From NCBI GenBank assembly GCA_017552455.1, contig JAFZPX010000021.1, positions 1-34,180 of the forward strand: 34,180 bases of DNA, given 5' to 3'. How positions within the stretch are numbered: position 1 is the stretch's first letter; every line of letters starts with the position of its first letter. This DNA comes from Clostridiales bacterium. GTDB lineage: Bacteria > Bacillota > Clostridia > Saccharofermentanales > Saccharofermentanaceae. This document shows positions 24,636 to 32,603 of this stretch, in pieces. A program made the translations under genes and the position numbers. The notes under the pieces are model-generated. The model was not told where the DNA came from and made no database searches. It was given only the letters and a program-made list of their open reading frames with translations.

Positions 24636-24680
24636 TGCTATAATCTATACGTGGCAATTTTCCGCCACGTTATCGTTTTT
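24636..24680 (+). promoter_or_regulatory. Promoter and 5'-UTR hairpin of the CarD-family gene
   Basis: TGCTATAAT (24636-24644) is a perfect extended -10. The transcript would begin in or next to a perfect 7-bp hairpin ACGTGGC/GCCACGT (24649-24670), followed four bases later by T5. It may stabilise the 5' end or act as a weak terminator. The true start codon is 37 bases further on, with GAGGCGG as RBS. Confidence 0.5.
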
Positions 24681-24716
24681 CAATTTGTTTAATATCATAC
24701 AGAAAGAGGCGGCAAT

Positions 24717-25232
24717 ATGAGCTTTTCGAAGGGAGAAACTGTAGTTTACGGCGGCAGCGGTGTATGCGAGATCGATGATATCAAAGACGTTCGTTTTTAT
24801 CATGAGCGTCCCCAGAAGTATTACATCCTGAAGCCTCTCTTTGTTAACCAGGCTCAGGTCGTATATGTTCCTTATAACAATGAGAAGCTTACGGCCAAGA
24901 TCAAGCCCGTCATCACTAAGAAGGAAGCTCTCGAGCTTATCCATAACATCGATGATAATAATGTAGAGTGGGTCGAGGACAGAAATGCTCGTAAGGAGCT
25001 GTTCAACGGACTTCTAAGCAGCGGTGACCGTAAGGACATCATTGATCTTATCAGCACAATCTCTGCAAGAAGAAAGCAGCTCGAGGATGAGGGAAAGAGC
25101 CTTAACCAGCAGGACGAGAAGATCCTTACAGATGCACAGAGACGTATGGATGCTGAATTTGCCGTAGCACTCGGTCTCGATGTTCACCAGATCCCTGAGT
25201 TTATCCAGGAAGAGAAAGCCAAGGTAAGCTGA
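24717..25232 (+). CDS. CarD/CdnL-family RNA-polymerase-interacting regulator
   Basis: 171 residues. The N-terminal 60 residues form the CarD/TRCF RNA-polymerase-interacting domain (FSKGETVVYGGSGVCEIDDI, KYYILKPLF, VVYVPYNNE). The rest is a helical, charged domain as in CdnL. Family members bind the RNA polymerase beta subunit and stabilise open complexes at promoters. It has its own promoter and RBS, and is followed by the aro promoter within 17 bases, so it is a single-gene unit or reads into the aro leader. Confidence 0.88.
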   Translation: MSFSKGETVVYGGSGVCEIDDIKDVRFYHERPQKYYILKPLFVNQAQVVYVPYNNEKLTAKIKPVITKKEALELIHNIDDNNVEWVEDRNARKELFNGLLSSGDRKDIIDLISTISARRKQLEDEGKSLNQQDEKILTDAQRRMDAEFAVALGLDVHQIPEFIQEEKAKVS

Positions 25233-25248
25233 TAACAGTAATTTCTTC

Positions 25249-25277
25249 TTGACATTCATTTGTTAAGTGTGTTTAAT
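25249..25277 (+). promoter_or_regulatory. Promoter of the aro operon
   Basis: TTGACA (25249-25254), 17-nt spacer, TTTAAT (25272-25277, 5 of 6 consensus). The expected transcription start falls at about 25284, one base before the leader-peptide ATG. Confidence 0.7.
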
Positions 25278-25284
25278 TAACGGC

Positions 25285-25347
25285 ATGAACAAGAACTTTT
25301 ACGCATTTGCATACAACTATTATTACTACTTTACGAACGTGAAGTAA
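25285..25347 (+). CDS. Tyr/Phe-rich leader peptide of the aro operon
   Basis: 20 codons, ATG to TAA. Six Tyr and three Phe codons, including five consecutive aromatic codons (Tyr-Tyr-Tyr-Tyr-Phe, 25318-25332). No RBS is seen, and the promoter places the transcript start almost at the ATG, so translation is probably leaderless. It is followed 54 bases later by a strong terminator and then by aroF. Such a peptide senses charged tRNA-Tyr and tRNA-Phe: a stalled ribosome changes the RNA folding downstream. The Tyr bias fits an operon that carries tyrA but no prephenate dehydratase. Confidence 0.85.
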   Translation: MNKNFYAFAYNYYYYFTNVK

Positions 25348-25401
25348 GAGTGGTTTGTGCAAGCAAGGAAGTTCATGGAATTAATTGATTAAGCTGATCA
25401 G

Positions 25402-25433
25402 GCGCCGCACGAATCACTCGGGCGGCGCTTTTT
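25402..25433 (+). terminator. Attenuator terminator of the aro operon
   Basis: Perfect stem GCGCCGC (25402-25408)/GCGGCGC (25422-25428), 13-nt loop, then TTTTT (25429-25433). It lies between the leader peptide and aroF on the same transcript. The right arm could also pair with CGCCGC at 25435-25440. Part of the leader (TTGCATA, 25307-25313) can pair with TGTGCAA (25356-25362), but a full antiterminator was not identified by eye. Confidence 0.85.
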
Positions 25434-25484
25434 ACGCCGCTGAATACAACGAAGGCGCCAAATGATCATCAGGAGGACAAAGAA

Positions 25485-26483
25485 ATGATCGCAGTACTTA
25501 AGGAAACAGCAACAGAACAACAGATTCAGAACCTTACTTCATGGTTCGAATCCCAGGGCTTGAAGGTTAACCGCTCACAGGGTGACTTCGTTACAATCCT
25601 TGGATTGATCGGTGACACAACAAAGATCGATATTGATCTTCTTAGAGGTCTCGACATTATCGACAATGTAATGAGAATTTCCGAGCCCTTCAAGAAGGCC
25701 AACAGAAAGTTCCACCCTGAGGATTCCATCGTTGATATCGGCGGCGTTAAGATCGGTGGAGGTAACTTCGCAGTAATGGCAGGTCCCTGTTCTGTAGAGA
25801 ACGAAGAGCAGATCATCGAGACAGCAAAGGCCGTTAAGGCTGCAGGTGCAACACTCTTGAGAGGCGGCGCTTACAAGCCCAGAACTTCACCTTACGACTT
25901 CCAGGGACTTCATGAGGAAGGCATCAAGCTTCTTATCAAGGCAAGAGAAGTAACAGGACTTCCTATCGTATCCGAGATCATGAGCGTTGATCAGGTTCCG
26001 GTATTCGCTGATGTTGACTGCCTCCAGGTCGGTGCAAGAAACATGCAGAACTTCGACCTTCTCAAGGCTATCGGTAAGACAAACAAGCCTGTACTTCTTA
26101 AGAGAGGTCTCTCCGCTACAATCAAGGAGTGGCTTATGAGTGCAGAGTACATCATGTCCGAGGGTAACCCCAACGTAATCCTCTGCGAGCGTGGTATCAG
26201 AACATACGAGACATATACAAGAAATACTTTCGATGTAAGTGCCATCTCCGCTTTGAAGGAGCTCACACATCTTCCTGTTGTAGGTGACCCTTCACACGCT
26301 ACAGGTAAGGTATCACTCATCAAGCCCATGGCTATGGCAGCAGTTGTATCCGGTGCAGACGGTCTCGAGATCGAGGTTCATAACTGCCCTAAGAAGGCTT
26401 TGTCCGATGCAGCTCAGCAGCTCACACCCGAGCAGTTCGTTGGTGTAATGAAGGATATCGAGAAGGCAAGGAGCATACTCTGA
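25485..26483 (+). CDS. aroF: DAHP synthase (type I-beta with N-terminal regulatory domain)
   Basis: 332 residues. Residues 1-65 form a ferredoxin-like domain as in Thermotoga DAHP synthase, linked there to feedback inhibition by Tyr and Phe. The barrel follows with MAGPCSVE, LRGGAYKPRTSPYDFQG, VLLKRGL and VGDPSHATG. It condenses PEP with erythrose 4-phosphate, the first shikimate step. RBS AGGAGG. First structural gene after the attenuator; its TGA overlaps the tyrA start (TGATG). Confidence 0.95.
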   Translation: MIAVLKETATEQQIQNLTSWFESQGLKVNRSQGDFVTILGLIGDTTKIDIDLLRGLDIIDNVMRISEPFKKANRKFHPEDSIVDIGGVKIGGGNFAVMAGPCSVENEEQIIETAKAVKAAGATLLRGGAYKPRTSPYDFQGLHEEGIKLLIKAREVTGLPIVSEIMSVDQVPVFADVDCLQVGARNMQNFDLLKAIGKTNKPVLLKRGLSATIKEWLMSAEYIMSEGNPNVILCERGIRTYETYTRNTFDVSAISALKELTHLPVVGDPSHATGKVSLIKPMAMAAVVSGADGLEIEVHNCPKKALSDAAQQLTPEQFVGVMKDIEKARSIL

Positions 26484-27328
26484 TGAAGATCACAGTCGGC
26501 GTTGTAGGATTAGGACTTATAGGAGCATCTTTCTGTAAAGCTTATAAGGCGAATGAGCCTGAGGCAGTTGTATACGGCTGGAACAGAACAGAGTCTGTTG
26601 TACAGATGGCGAAGATGCAGGGAGTGATCGATGATGCACTTACAGATCAGAATCTGTCTTCCTGTGACCTCGTAATCCTGAGCCTGTATCCTGAAGCTTC
26701 TCTTAAGTGGATGGAAGACCACAGAGCTTTCTTCAAGAAGGGCGGCATTGTAACAGATGCCTGCGGAACAAAGAGATATATATGTGAGAAGGCTTTCCCG
26801 ATTGCCGAAGAGGAAGGATTCACATTTGTCGGATGCCATCCCATGGCTGGAACACACTTCTCCGGTATGGCTCATTCCAAAGCGGATATGTATGAAGGTG
26901 CCCCCATGGTCATCGTACCTCCCAGATTCGATGATATGGGTATCATCGATAAGATAAAGGAGCTGTTCGCTCCCTGCGGATTCGGAAGCTTCCATCTGGC
27001 ACATGCAGATGAGCACGATCAGATGATCGCATTTACTTCCCAGATGCCGCACCTTATCTCCAACGCTTATATCAAGAGCCCTAATTCCAGAAACCACACC
27101 GGTTTCTCTGCCGGCTCCTACAAGGATATGACACGTGTAGCATGGCTGAACCCCGTTATGTGGACACAGCTGTTCCTCGAGAACAAGGATCATCTTATCT
27201 TCGAGATTGATAATCTTCAGAAGGAGCTTCAGAAATATAAGGATGCTCTCGTTAATGATGATGCAGACGGACTTATCGGACTTCTCGATGAGGGAAGAAA
27301 GATCAAGGAAGAGGTAGACGGAGTATGA
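26483..27328 (+). CDS. tyrA: Prephenate dehydrogenase
   Basis: 281 residues. Rossmann loop VVGLGLIGASF, catalytic-type His in VGCHPMAGTHFSG and SQMPHLISNA, all typical of TyrA. It oxidises prephenate to 4-hydroxyphenylpyruvate, the tyrosine branch. No ACT domain, so control is likely at the DAHP synthase and the attenuator. Coupled at both ends by overlapping start/stop codons. Confidence 0.93.
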   Translation: MKITVGVVGLGLIGASFCKAYKANEPEAVVYGWNRTESVVQMAKMQGVIDDALTDQNLSSCDLVILSLYPEASLKWMEDHRAFFKKGGIVTDACGTKRYICEKAFPIAEEEGFTFVGCHPMAGTHFSGMAHSKADMYEGAPMVIVPPRFDDMGIIDKIKELFAPCGFGSFHLAHADEHDQMIAFTSQMPHLISNAYIKSPNSRNHTGFSAGSYKDMTRVAWLNPVMWTQLFLENKDHLIFEIDNLQKELQKYKDALVNDDADGLIGLLDEGRKIKEEVDGV

Positions 27329-28413
27329 TACGCACGACAGTAAGTGCTTCAAGAGAATATGAAGTAATAACAGGTGCAGGTCTTATCAACGAATGCGGAA
27401 AGATCATGCGCGATGTCGCTAAGGATGCCATCAAGCTTTTGATCGTTTCTGAGACTAACGTAGCTCCCCTTTATCTTGATAAGGTAAAGGCTTCTGCCAA
27501 GGCAGAGGGCTTCGAAGTGTATGAGTATGTTTTCGAGGCGGGGGAAGTCTCTAAGAATATCAATACCGTAGCAGGTATGTGGGCGGTTATGGCTAAGGCC
27601 GGCTTTACCAGAACTGACCTTGTGGCAGCTCTCGGAGGCGGTGTTACAGGTGACATGGCAGGCTTCGCTGCGGCTTCATTCTTAAGAGGTATTGCTGTAG
27701 TACAGATCCCTACGTCTTTGCTCGCGATGGTCGATGCAGCCGTAGGAGGAAAGACGGGTATCGACCTTCCCGAAGGAAAGAATCAGGTGGGTGCCTTCTG
27801 GCAGCCGTCTGCTGTTATTGAAGATACGGATTGTCTGCTGACGCTTTCCGATGAGAAGTTCATAGAAGGCATGGGCGAAGTGTTGAAGTACGCGTTCATC
27901 ATGGACGTGCCTCTCTATGAATATCTGCATGAGAATGCTTCTCGCGGAGTTGCTATCAGAGAAGACGCTTGGCTCATGGAGAAGATCGTCGGCATGTGCG
28001 TGGCTGATAAGGCTGATGTCGTAGCGGGTGATGAACTCGATAACGGCAGAAGACAGACATTAAACTACGGTCACACAGTAGGACATGTCATCGAGAGAGA
28101 CAGTGAGTTTACAAAGTTGCACGGAGTCTGCGTCGCGAAGGGCATGGGCATCATGATCGATGCGTGTGAAGCAGCGGGAACTCTTGCGAGCGATGAAGCA
28201 CAGAAGATGAGAGAACTCATCACTTCATACGGACTGCCTGTCGAGGACGATATCACACCTGAGGCTGCGGTTGCAGGTGCCATGAATGATAAGAAGAAAA
28301 GAGGAAACACTTTGTCTGTTATCCTCGTTAATAAGATAGGCACGTCCGAGATCCGTAAGATGAGTGCTGATGAATTCAGAAGCTTCCTTGAAGAGGGTAA
28401 GAAGATCAGATGA
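27325..28413 (+). CDS. aroB: 3-dehydroquinate synthase
   Basis: 362 residues. NAD-binding ALGGGVTGDMAGFAA and substrate region TSLLAMVDAAVGGKTGID, with metal ligands Glu in GMGEVLKYAF, His in NYGHTVGHVIE and His in KLHGVCVAKG. Converts DAHP to 3-dehydroquinate. Overlaps tyrA by four bases and aroA by four bases. Confidence 0.95.
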   Translation: MIRTTVSASREYEVITGAGLINECGKIMRDVAKDAIKLLIVSETNVAPLYLDKVKASAKAEGFEVYEYVFEAGEVSKNINTVAGMWAVMAKAGFTRTDLVAALGGGVTGDMAGFAAASFLRGIAVVQIPTSLLAMVDAAVGGKTGIDLPEGKNQVGAFWQPSAVIEDTDCLLTLSDEKFIEGMGEVLKYAFIMDVPLYEYLHENASRGVAIREDAWLMEKIVGMCVADKADVVAGDELDNGRRQTLNYGHTVGHVIERDSEFTKLHGVCVAKGMGIMIDACEAAGTLASDEAQKMRELITSYGLPVEDDITPEAAVAGAMNDKKKRGNTLSVILVNKIGTSEIRKMSADEFRSFLEEGKKIR

Positions 28414-29534
28414 TACTTCGCTTTAAGGACAGGATTTTCGAATTCTCTGTTGATGCGCCGCCTAGCAAGTCGGTCTTCCATAGAGAGCTCATAGTCAGAT
28501 TCCTTAAAGGTTATGAGGATGATCTTGAAGTAAGTTCTGAAGACAGTAAGGACATAGCGGCGACAAAGAACTGCCTGCGCGCACTTCGTGATGGCGGGTC
28601 TGTGTTGGACTGCAACGAGTCCGGCTCTACATTAAGATTCATGATCCCGGTCGCAGCGGCTTGGGTTAAAGCTCAGGGCGTTGACAGGAAGATTACATTC
28701 AAGACGGCGGGCAGGCTGTACGACAGGCCGCTTGATGATCTTGAGAACTGCCTTAAGGACCGCGGCGTATCTTTGGTAAGAGATGACAGCGAGAGAACCA
28801 TTAGTCTTAAGGGCACGCTTACAGAAGGTCAGTTCGTTATCGACGGCAGTGTCTCTTCGCAGTATGTCTCAGGCATCATGATGGCGCTGATAGTTCTTCC
28901 TGATTCTTCGATCAAGGTAACAGGCGAGCCTTCGTCCGTTCACTACATCGAACTTACAAAGTCAGTTATAGATAAATATGAGAATGGCAAGCATGAAGAT
29001 TTCCGTGTCGAGGGAGACTGGTCCGGCGGAGCTTTTCTGCTGTGTCTTAAGGAGCTTATCAAGGGCGGCATAACAGTCGGTAATCTTGATGATGATTCCG
29101 TTCAAGGTGACAAAGCCATTGTAGATTTTCTGAAAGCCGTCGGCGTGGATGAGCTTACATGGGACTGCAGGGACATTCCTGATATAGTTCCTTATATGGC
29201 TATGGTCGCGGCATTCAGAAATAAGGTTACTGTTTTTAATAATATAGGAAGGCTGCGCGTCAAGGAGTCGGACCGCGTTATGGCGGTAAGGCAGCAGCTC
29301 GCGCAGGCCGGAATACAAACGGAAGAGACAGAGGAAACTCTTACAGTATTCGGAAACAACAAGACTTTTGACGAAGATATGATTACACTTAAGTCGTACA
29401 ACGATCACCGCATGGTGATGTCGGCGATGCTTATCGCGGCGGCACTGGGTGTTGATCTTGAAATAGACAGTATAGATCCCGTGGACAAGTCTTTCCCGGG
29501 ACTTAAGGAACTAATAAGAGAGGAGTTCTCTTAA
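28410..29534 (+). CDS. aroA: 3-phosphoshikimate 1-carboxyvinyltransferase (EPSP synthase), short form
   Basis: 374 residues, clearly shorter than the usual ~425. Key residues remain: PPSKSVFHRE (Lys/Ser/Arg for phosphoshikimate), ESGSTLRF for the usual NAGTAMR loop, AGRLYDRPLDDL, SSQYVSG, DIPDIVPYMA, RLRVKESDRV, YNDHRMVMS and DKSFPG with the C-terminal Lys. The shortening lies in the loops between the folding units. It should be active. The loop change (Ser/Leu where class I enzymes have Ala/Met) places it outside the standard class I group. Confidence 0.93.
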   Translation: MILRFKDRIFEFSVDAPPSKSVFHRELIVRFLKGYEDDLEVSSEDSKDIAATKNCLRALRDGGSVLDCNESGSTLRFMIPVAAAWVKAQGVDRKITFKTAGRLYDRPLDDLENCLKDRGVSLVRDDSERTISLKGTLTEGQFVIDGSVSSQYVSGIMMALIVLPDSSIKVTGEPSSVHYIELTKSVIDKYENGKHEDFRVEGDWSGGAFLLCLKELIKGGITVGNLDDDSVQGDKAIVDFLKAVGVDELTWDCRDIPDIVPYMAMVAAFRNKVTVFNNIGRLRVKESDRVMAVRQQLAQAGIQTEETEETLTVFGNNKTFDEDMITLKSYNDHRMVMSAMLIAAALGVDLEIDSIDPVDKSFPGLKELIREEFS

Positions 29535-29535
29535 C

Positions 29536-30639
29536 ATGAGCATGGACAGTACACTAAGAGGCGGCACACTGGAGCTTACTATCTACGGCCAGTCTCACAG
29601 CCCCACGATCGGCGTGTATATCAAGGGCCTTCCAGAAGGTGTTGCACCCGACCCGGAATTTACGGCGAAGCTCATGGCAAGAAGAGCACCCGGAAACAAT
29701 GCGTGGTCCACACCCCGCCGCGAAAAGGATGCGGTTCTCTGGGAGAAGGAAGGGGACACACTTCACGGGTATATCGTTAACACCAACACGAAGCCCAAGG
29801 ACTACGCTTCCATTATGAATAAGCCCAGGCCCGGACATGCAGATTACACGGGCAAGATTAAGTATAAGGATGAGGCTGCACAGAGCGGAGGAGGAATCTT
29901 TTCCGGAAGAATGACGGCACCTTTATGCATCGCGGGCTCCATCGCTTTGAACGAGCTTAAGAAGATGGGCATAGAGGTGCACGCACACCTTAAAAAGTGC
30001 GGCGGAGTTAAGGATGATTCTTACTACGATCACGATGTAAATGATGTTTCTTTCAAGGAGGCATTGGTTCGCGCAGGCCAGAAGGAGTTCCCTTCCGTTT
30101 CTGATGAGGCAGGCGAGCTTATGAAGGAAAGAATCGAGCAGGCGAGGATGGACTGCGATTCCGTAGGCGCTGTAGTCGAGTGTGTGATCTACGGTCTGCA
30201 GGCAGGACTCGGAGGCCCGTTGTTCGACGGTCTCGAAGGCAACATCGCTAAGCTTGTATATTCTATCCCGGCTGTAAAGGGTGTCGAGTTCGGTGCAGGT
30301 TTTGATGTGGCAGATCTTAGAGGTTCCGAGAATAACGATCCTTTCGTGATGGACGGCGATAAGATCAAACTTGCAAGCAACAGATGCGGCGGCATCTTAG
30401 GAGGCATAAGCGTCGGTGAGGCAGCGCCTCTTGTATTTGACTGCGCATTTAAGCCCACGCCTTCTATCGGCAAGACTCAGAAGACAGTTGATCTTGAGAA
30501 CAAGAAGGATACGACGATCAACATAGAGGGCAGACACGATCCCTGTGTCGCTCCGCGTGCGGTTCCTGTAGTAGAAGCTGCTGCAGCGCTTGCAATCTAC
30601 GATGAGATTCTGACGGAGAGAGCAGATGAAGACGCTTGA
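29536..30639 (+). CDS. aroC: Chorismate synthase, variant active-site motifs
   Basis: 367 residues. Family blocks TPRREKD, RPGHADYTGKIKY, DSVGAVVE, GLGGPLFD, SIPAVKGVEFGAGF, GGILGGISVGEAAP, KPTPSI and RHDPCVAPRAVPVVEA are all present. The first motif reads YGQSHS rather than FGESHG, and the GGGRSSAR motif reads GGGIFSGR, so one Ser of the pair is kept and the Arg is shifted. It needs reduced FMN and makes chorismate from EPSP. Starts one base after aroA; its end overlaps the next gene by 14 bases. Confidence 0.93.
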   Translation: MSMDSTLRGGTLELTIYGQSHSPTIGVYIKGLPEGVAPDPEFTAKLMARRAPGNNAWSTPRREKDAVLWEKEGDTLHGYIVNTNTKPKDYASIMNKPRPGHADYTGKIKYKDEAAQSGGGIFSGRMTAPLCIAGSIALNELKKMGIEVHAHLKKCGGVKDDSYYDHDVNDVSFKEALVRAGQKEFPSVSDEAGELMKERIEQARMDCDSVGAVVECVIYGLQAGLGGPLFDGLEGNIAKLVYSIPAVKGVEFGAGFDVADLRGSENNDPFVMDGDKIKLASNRCGGILGGISVGEAAPLVFDCAFKPTPSIGKTQKTVDLENKKDTTINIEGRHDPCVAPRAVPVVEAAAALAIYDEILTERADEDA

Positions 30640-32161
30640 TGAATTAAGATCACAGATTGATGCAGCCGATAAGGATCTGATCGATGCATTCGCAAGAAGG
30701 CTCGATGCAGTAAAGCAGATTGGCGAATTAAAGAAAGCGCAGGGCAGACCTGTGTTCGATCCCGAGCGTGAGAAGCAGAAGATCGCGCAGCTTGAGAATC
30801 TGGCATCTGCTGAAGTAAGACCTCATATAAAAAGACTTTATACAGAGATAATGGGTATAGCCAAAGACATAGAGTCCAAGCCTCTGTTCGGCGTGCTCGG
30901 TAAGTCTTTGCCGCATACATATTCCCCGCAGATTCACAGCATGATCACATCCGACTACGGATATACGATCATAGAGAGGGAAGAGGATGAGCTGCAGGCT
31001 TTGTGGGAGCAGGGCAGGCAGGGAGTATACGGCGGCTTTAATGTAACTATCCCTTATAAGAAGAATGCCTTCGCGATGTGTGATGAGCTTACGGCGTGTG
31101 CATCTGATACAGGCGCAGTCAACACGGTCGTATTCAGGGAGGATGGCACAAGTCTCGGTGCCAATACAGATGTTTACGGCTTCGAGTATATGCTCAAGTC
31201 ATCGGGTATCGATCCTGCGGGGAAGAAGGTCCTGATCCTTGGAACCGGAGGAGCATCTGCTGCTGTTAACACAGCACTCAAGGATATGGGTGCCGGCGAT
31301 ATCAGCTTTGTGAGCCGCAAGGGCGAGATCAATTACGATAATGTCTATGAGCTGTGCGAAGCTGCACAGATCGTAGTTAACTGCACTCCGGTTGGAATGT
31401 ATCCGAAGATAGATGCGGCGCCTGTCGATATTGGAAAGTTTAATAAGCTTGAGGCTGTCGCGGATATAATCTACAACCCTTCGTGCACGAAGCTTCTTTA
31501 TGATGCGAAGAAGGCAGGACTTAAGACTGCAGGCGGCCTTAAGATGCTGGTCGCTCAGGCGTTTAAGGCTTCGACATTCTTCAAGGGTGCCAAGGACGAT
31601 GAAGAAGCTGAGAGTATGATATCTGCTGACGACATCGAGAAGGTTACTTCTGCTCTCGAACGCCAGATGAAGAACGTTACCGTTATAGGCATGCCGGGTT
31701 CCGGTAAAACTTGGCTTGCCCGCAAGCTCGGTGAGCATCTTAACCGTGAGGTCGTAGACCTTGATGATGAGTTTACGGCAGTTTATGGCAAGACACCTTC
31801 GCAGACTATAAAAGAAGAGGGTGAAGATGCTTTTCGCTCGAAGGAGTCCGCGGTAGCACGTGACGTGCTCTCGAGAAGCGGACTGATAGTATCTTGCGGA
31901 GGCGGTATAGTAACGAGGGAAGAAAACTTCTTTGCTCTTAAGTGCAATTCCAATGTTATTTATAACGAGCGCCCTCTCGAGGTGCTGTGCGGCACGGACA
32001 GACCGCTGACGGCGCAGAACGGAGTGGAGGCTCTCTATGCGCAGCGCAAGGATGCATATGAAGCTTTGGCTGATATGCGTATTTGTGTTGGTGCTAAGAG
32101 CAGCTGTGAAGAATACCTTAAGGAGGCAGTGAGGATCTACGATGAAAATACTTGTACTTAA
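30626..32161 (+). CDS. Trifunctional chorismate mutase / shikimate dehydrogenase / shikimate kinase
   Basis: 511 residues in three domains. Residues 1-85: AroQ-class chorismate mutase (LRSQIDAADKDLIDAF, RRLDAVKQIGELK, DPEREKQKI). Residues about 88-345: shikimate dehydrogenase AroE (GKSLPHTYSPQIH, NVTIPYKK with the catalytic Lys, GANTDVYGF, LGTGGASAAV, VNCTPVGMYP). Residues about 350-511: shikimate kinase AroK (Walker A GMPGSGKT, DLDDEF, AFRSKES, CGGGIV, TDRPL lid). It covers two shikimate steps plus the entry to Tyr/Phe synthesis. GGAG lies before the ATG. There is one continuous frame, with no sign of sequencing join. Confidence 0.93.
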   Translation: MKTLDELRSQIDAADKDLIDAFARRLDAVKQIGELKKAQGRPVFDPEREKQKIAQLENLASAEVRPHIKRLYTEIMGIAKDIESKPLFGVLGKSLPHTYSPQIHSMITSDYGYTIIEREEDELQALWEQGRQGVYGGFNVTIPYKKNAFAMCDELTACASDTGAVNTVVFREDGTSLGANTDVYGFEYMLKSSGIDPAGKKVLILGTGGASAAVNTALKDMGAGDISFVSRKGEINYDNVYELCEAAQIVVNCTPVGMYPKIDAAPVDIGKFNKLEAVADIIYNPSCTKLLYDAKKAGLKTAGGLKMLVAQAFKASTFFKGAKDDEEAESMISADDIEKVTSALERQMKNVTVIGMPGSGKTWLARKLGEHLNREVVDLDDEFTAVYGKTPSQTIKEEGEDAFRSKESAVARDVLSRSGLIVSCGGGIVTREENFFALKCNSNVIYNERPLEVLCGTDRPLTAQNGVEALYAQRKDAYEALADMRICVGAKSSCEEYLKEAVRIYDENTCT

Positions 32162-32570
32162 CGGTCCCAACCTTAACATGCTTGGTGTAAGGGAACCAGA
32201 TATCTACGGTAAGAAGACATATACCGATCTTATCGGCATGATCAAAGAGCACTGCGACAGCAAGGGAATTGAGGTTATATTCAAGCAGAGCAATCACGAG
32301 GGAGATCTCGTGGACTATATTCAGCAGGCGCTTTTCGATAAGTGTGACGGTATCGTGATCAACCCCGGTGCTTACACGCACACTTCTGTCGCGCTCCTTG
32401 ATGCGCTTAAGGCTGTAGCCATTCCCACTGTCGAGGTCCATATAAGCGATGTCGATTCGAGGGAGGAATTCAGGAAGACGTCATATGTGTCTTTAATCGC
32501 GAAGAAGACCATCAAGGGACACGGATTTGACGGGTATGTTGAAGCCGTAGATTTCCTTTGTGCGTTGTAA
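32142..32570 (+). CDS. aroQ: 3-dehydroquinate dehydratase, type II
   Basis: 142 residues, the usual size. NGPNLNMLGVREPDIYG, QSNHEGDLVDYIQ (catalytic-loop Glu and His), INPGAYTHTSVAL and VEVHISD with the following Arg are all present. It dehydrates 3-dehydroquinate to 3-dehydroshikimate as a dodecamer in the family. Overlaps the triple fusion by 20 bases. It completes the seven-step set in one operon. Confidence 0.94.
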   Translation: MKILVLNGPNLNMLGVREPDIYGKKTYTDLIGMIKEHCDSKGIEVIFKQSNHEGDLVDYIQQALFDKCDGIVINPGAYTHTSVALLDALKAVAIPTVEVHISDVDSREEFRKTSYVSLIAKKTIKGHGFDGYVEAVDFLCAL

Positions 32571-32603
32571 TGAGATATAATGCCCGAGCGGAGGGATTTA
32601 AAT

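Noticed and set aside
25233..25484. Possible T-box leader upstream of aroF
   Set aside because: No T-box sequence (TGGNACCGCG-like) or specifier stem is seen; the short aromatic-rich frame and terminator explain the region.
31199..32179. Long minus-strand frame of 326 codons opposite the triple-fusion gene
   Set aside because: Overlaps three certain catalytic domains, shows no recognisable motif and is a codon-bias shadow.
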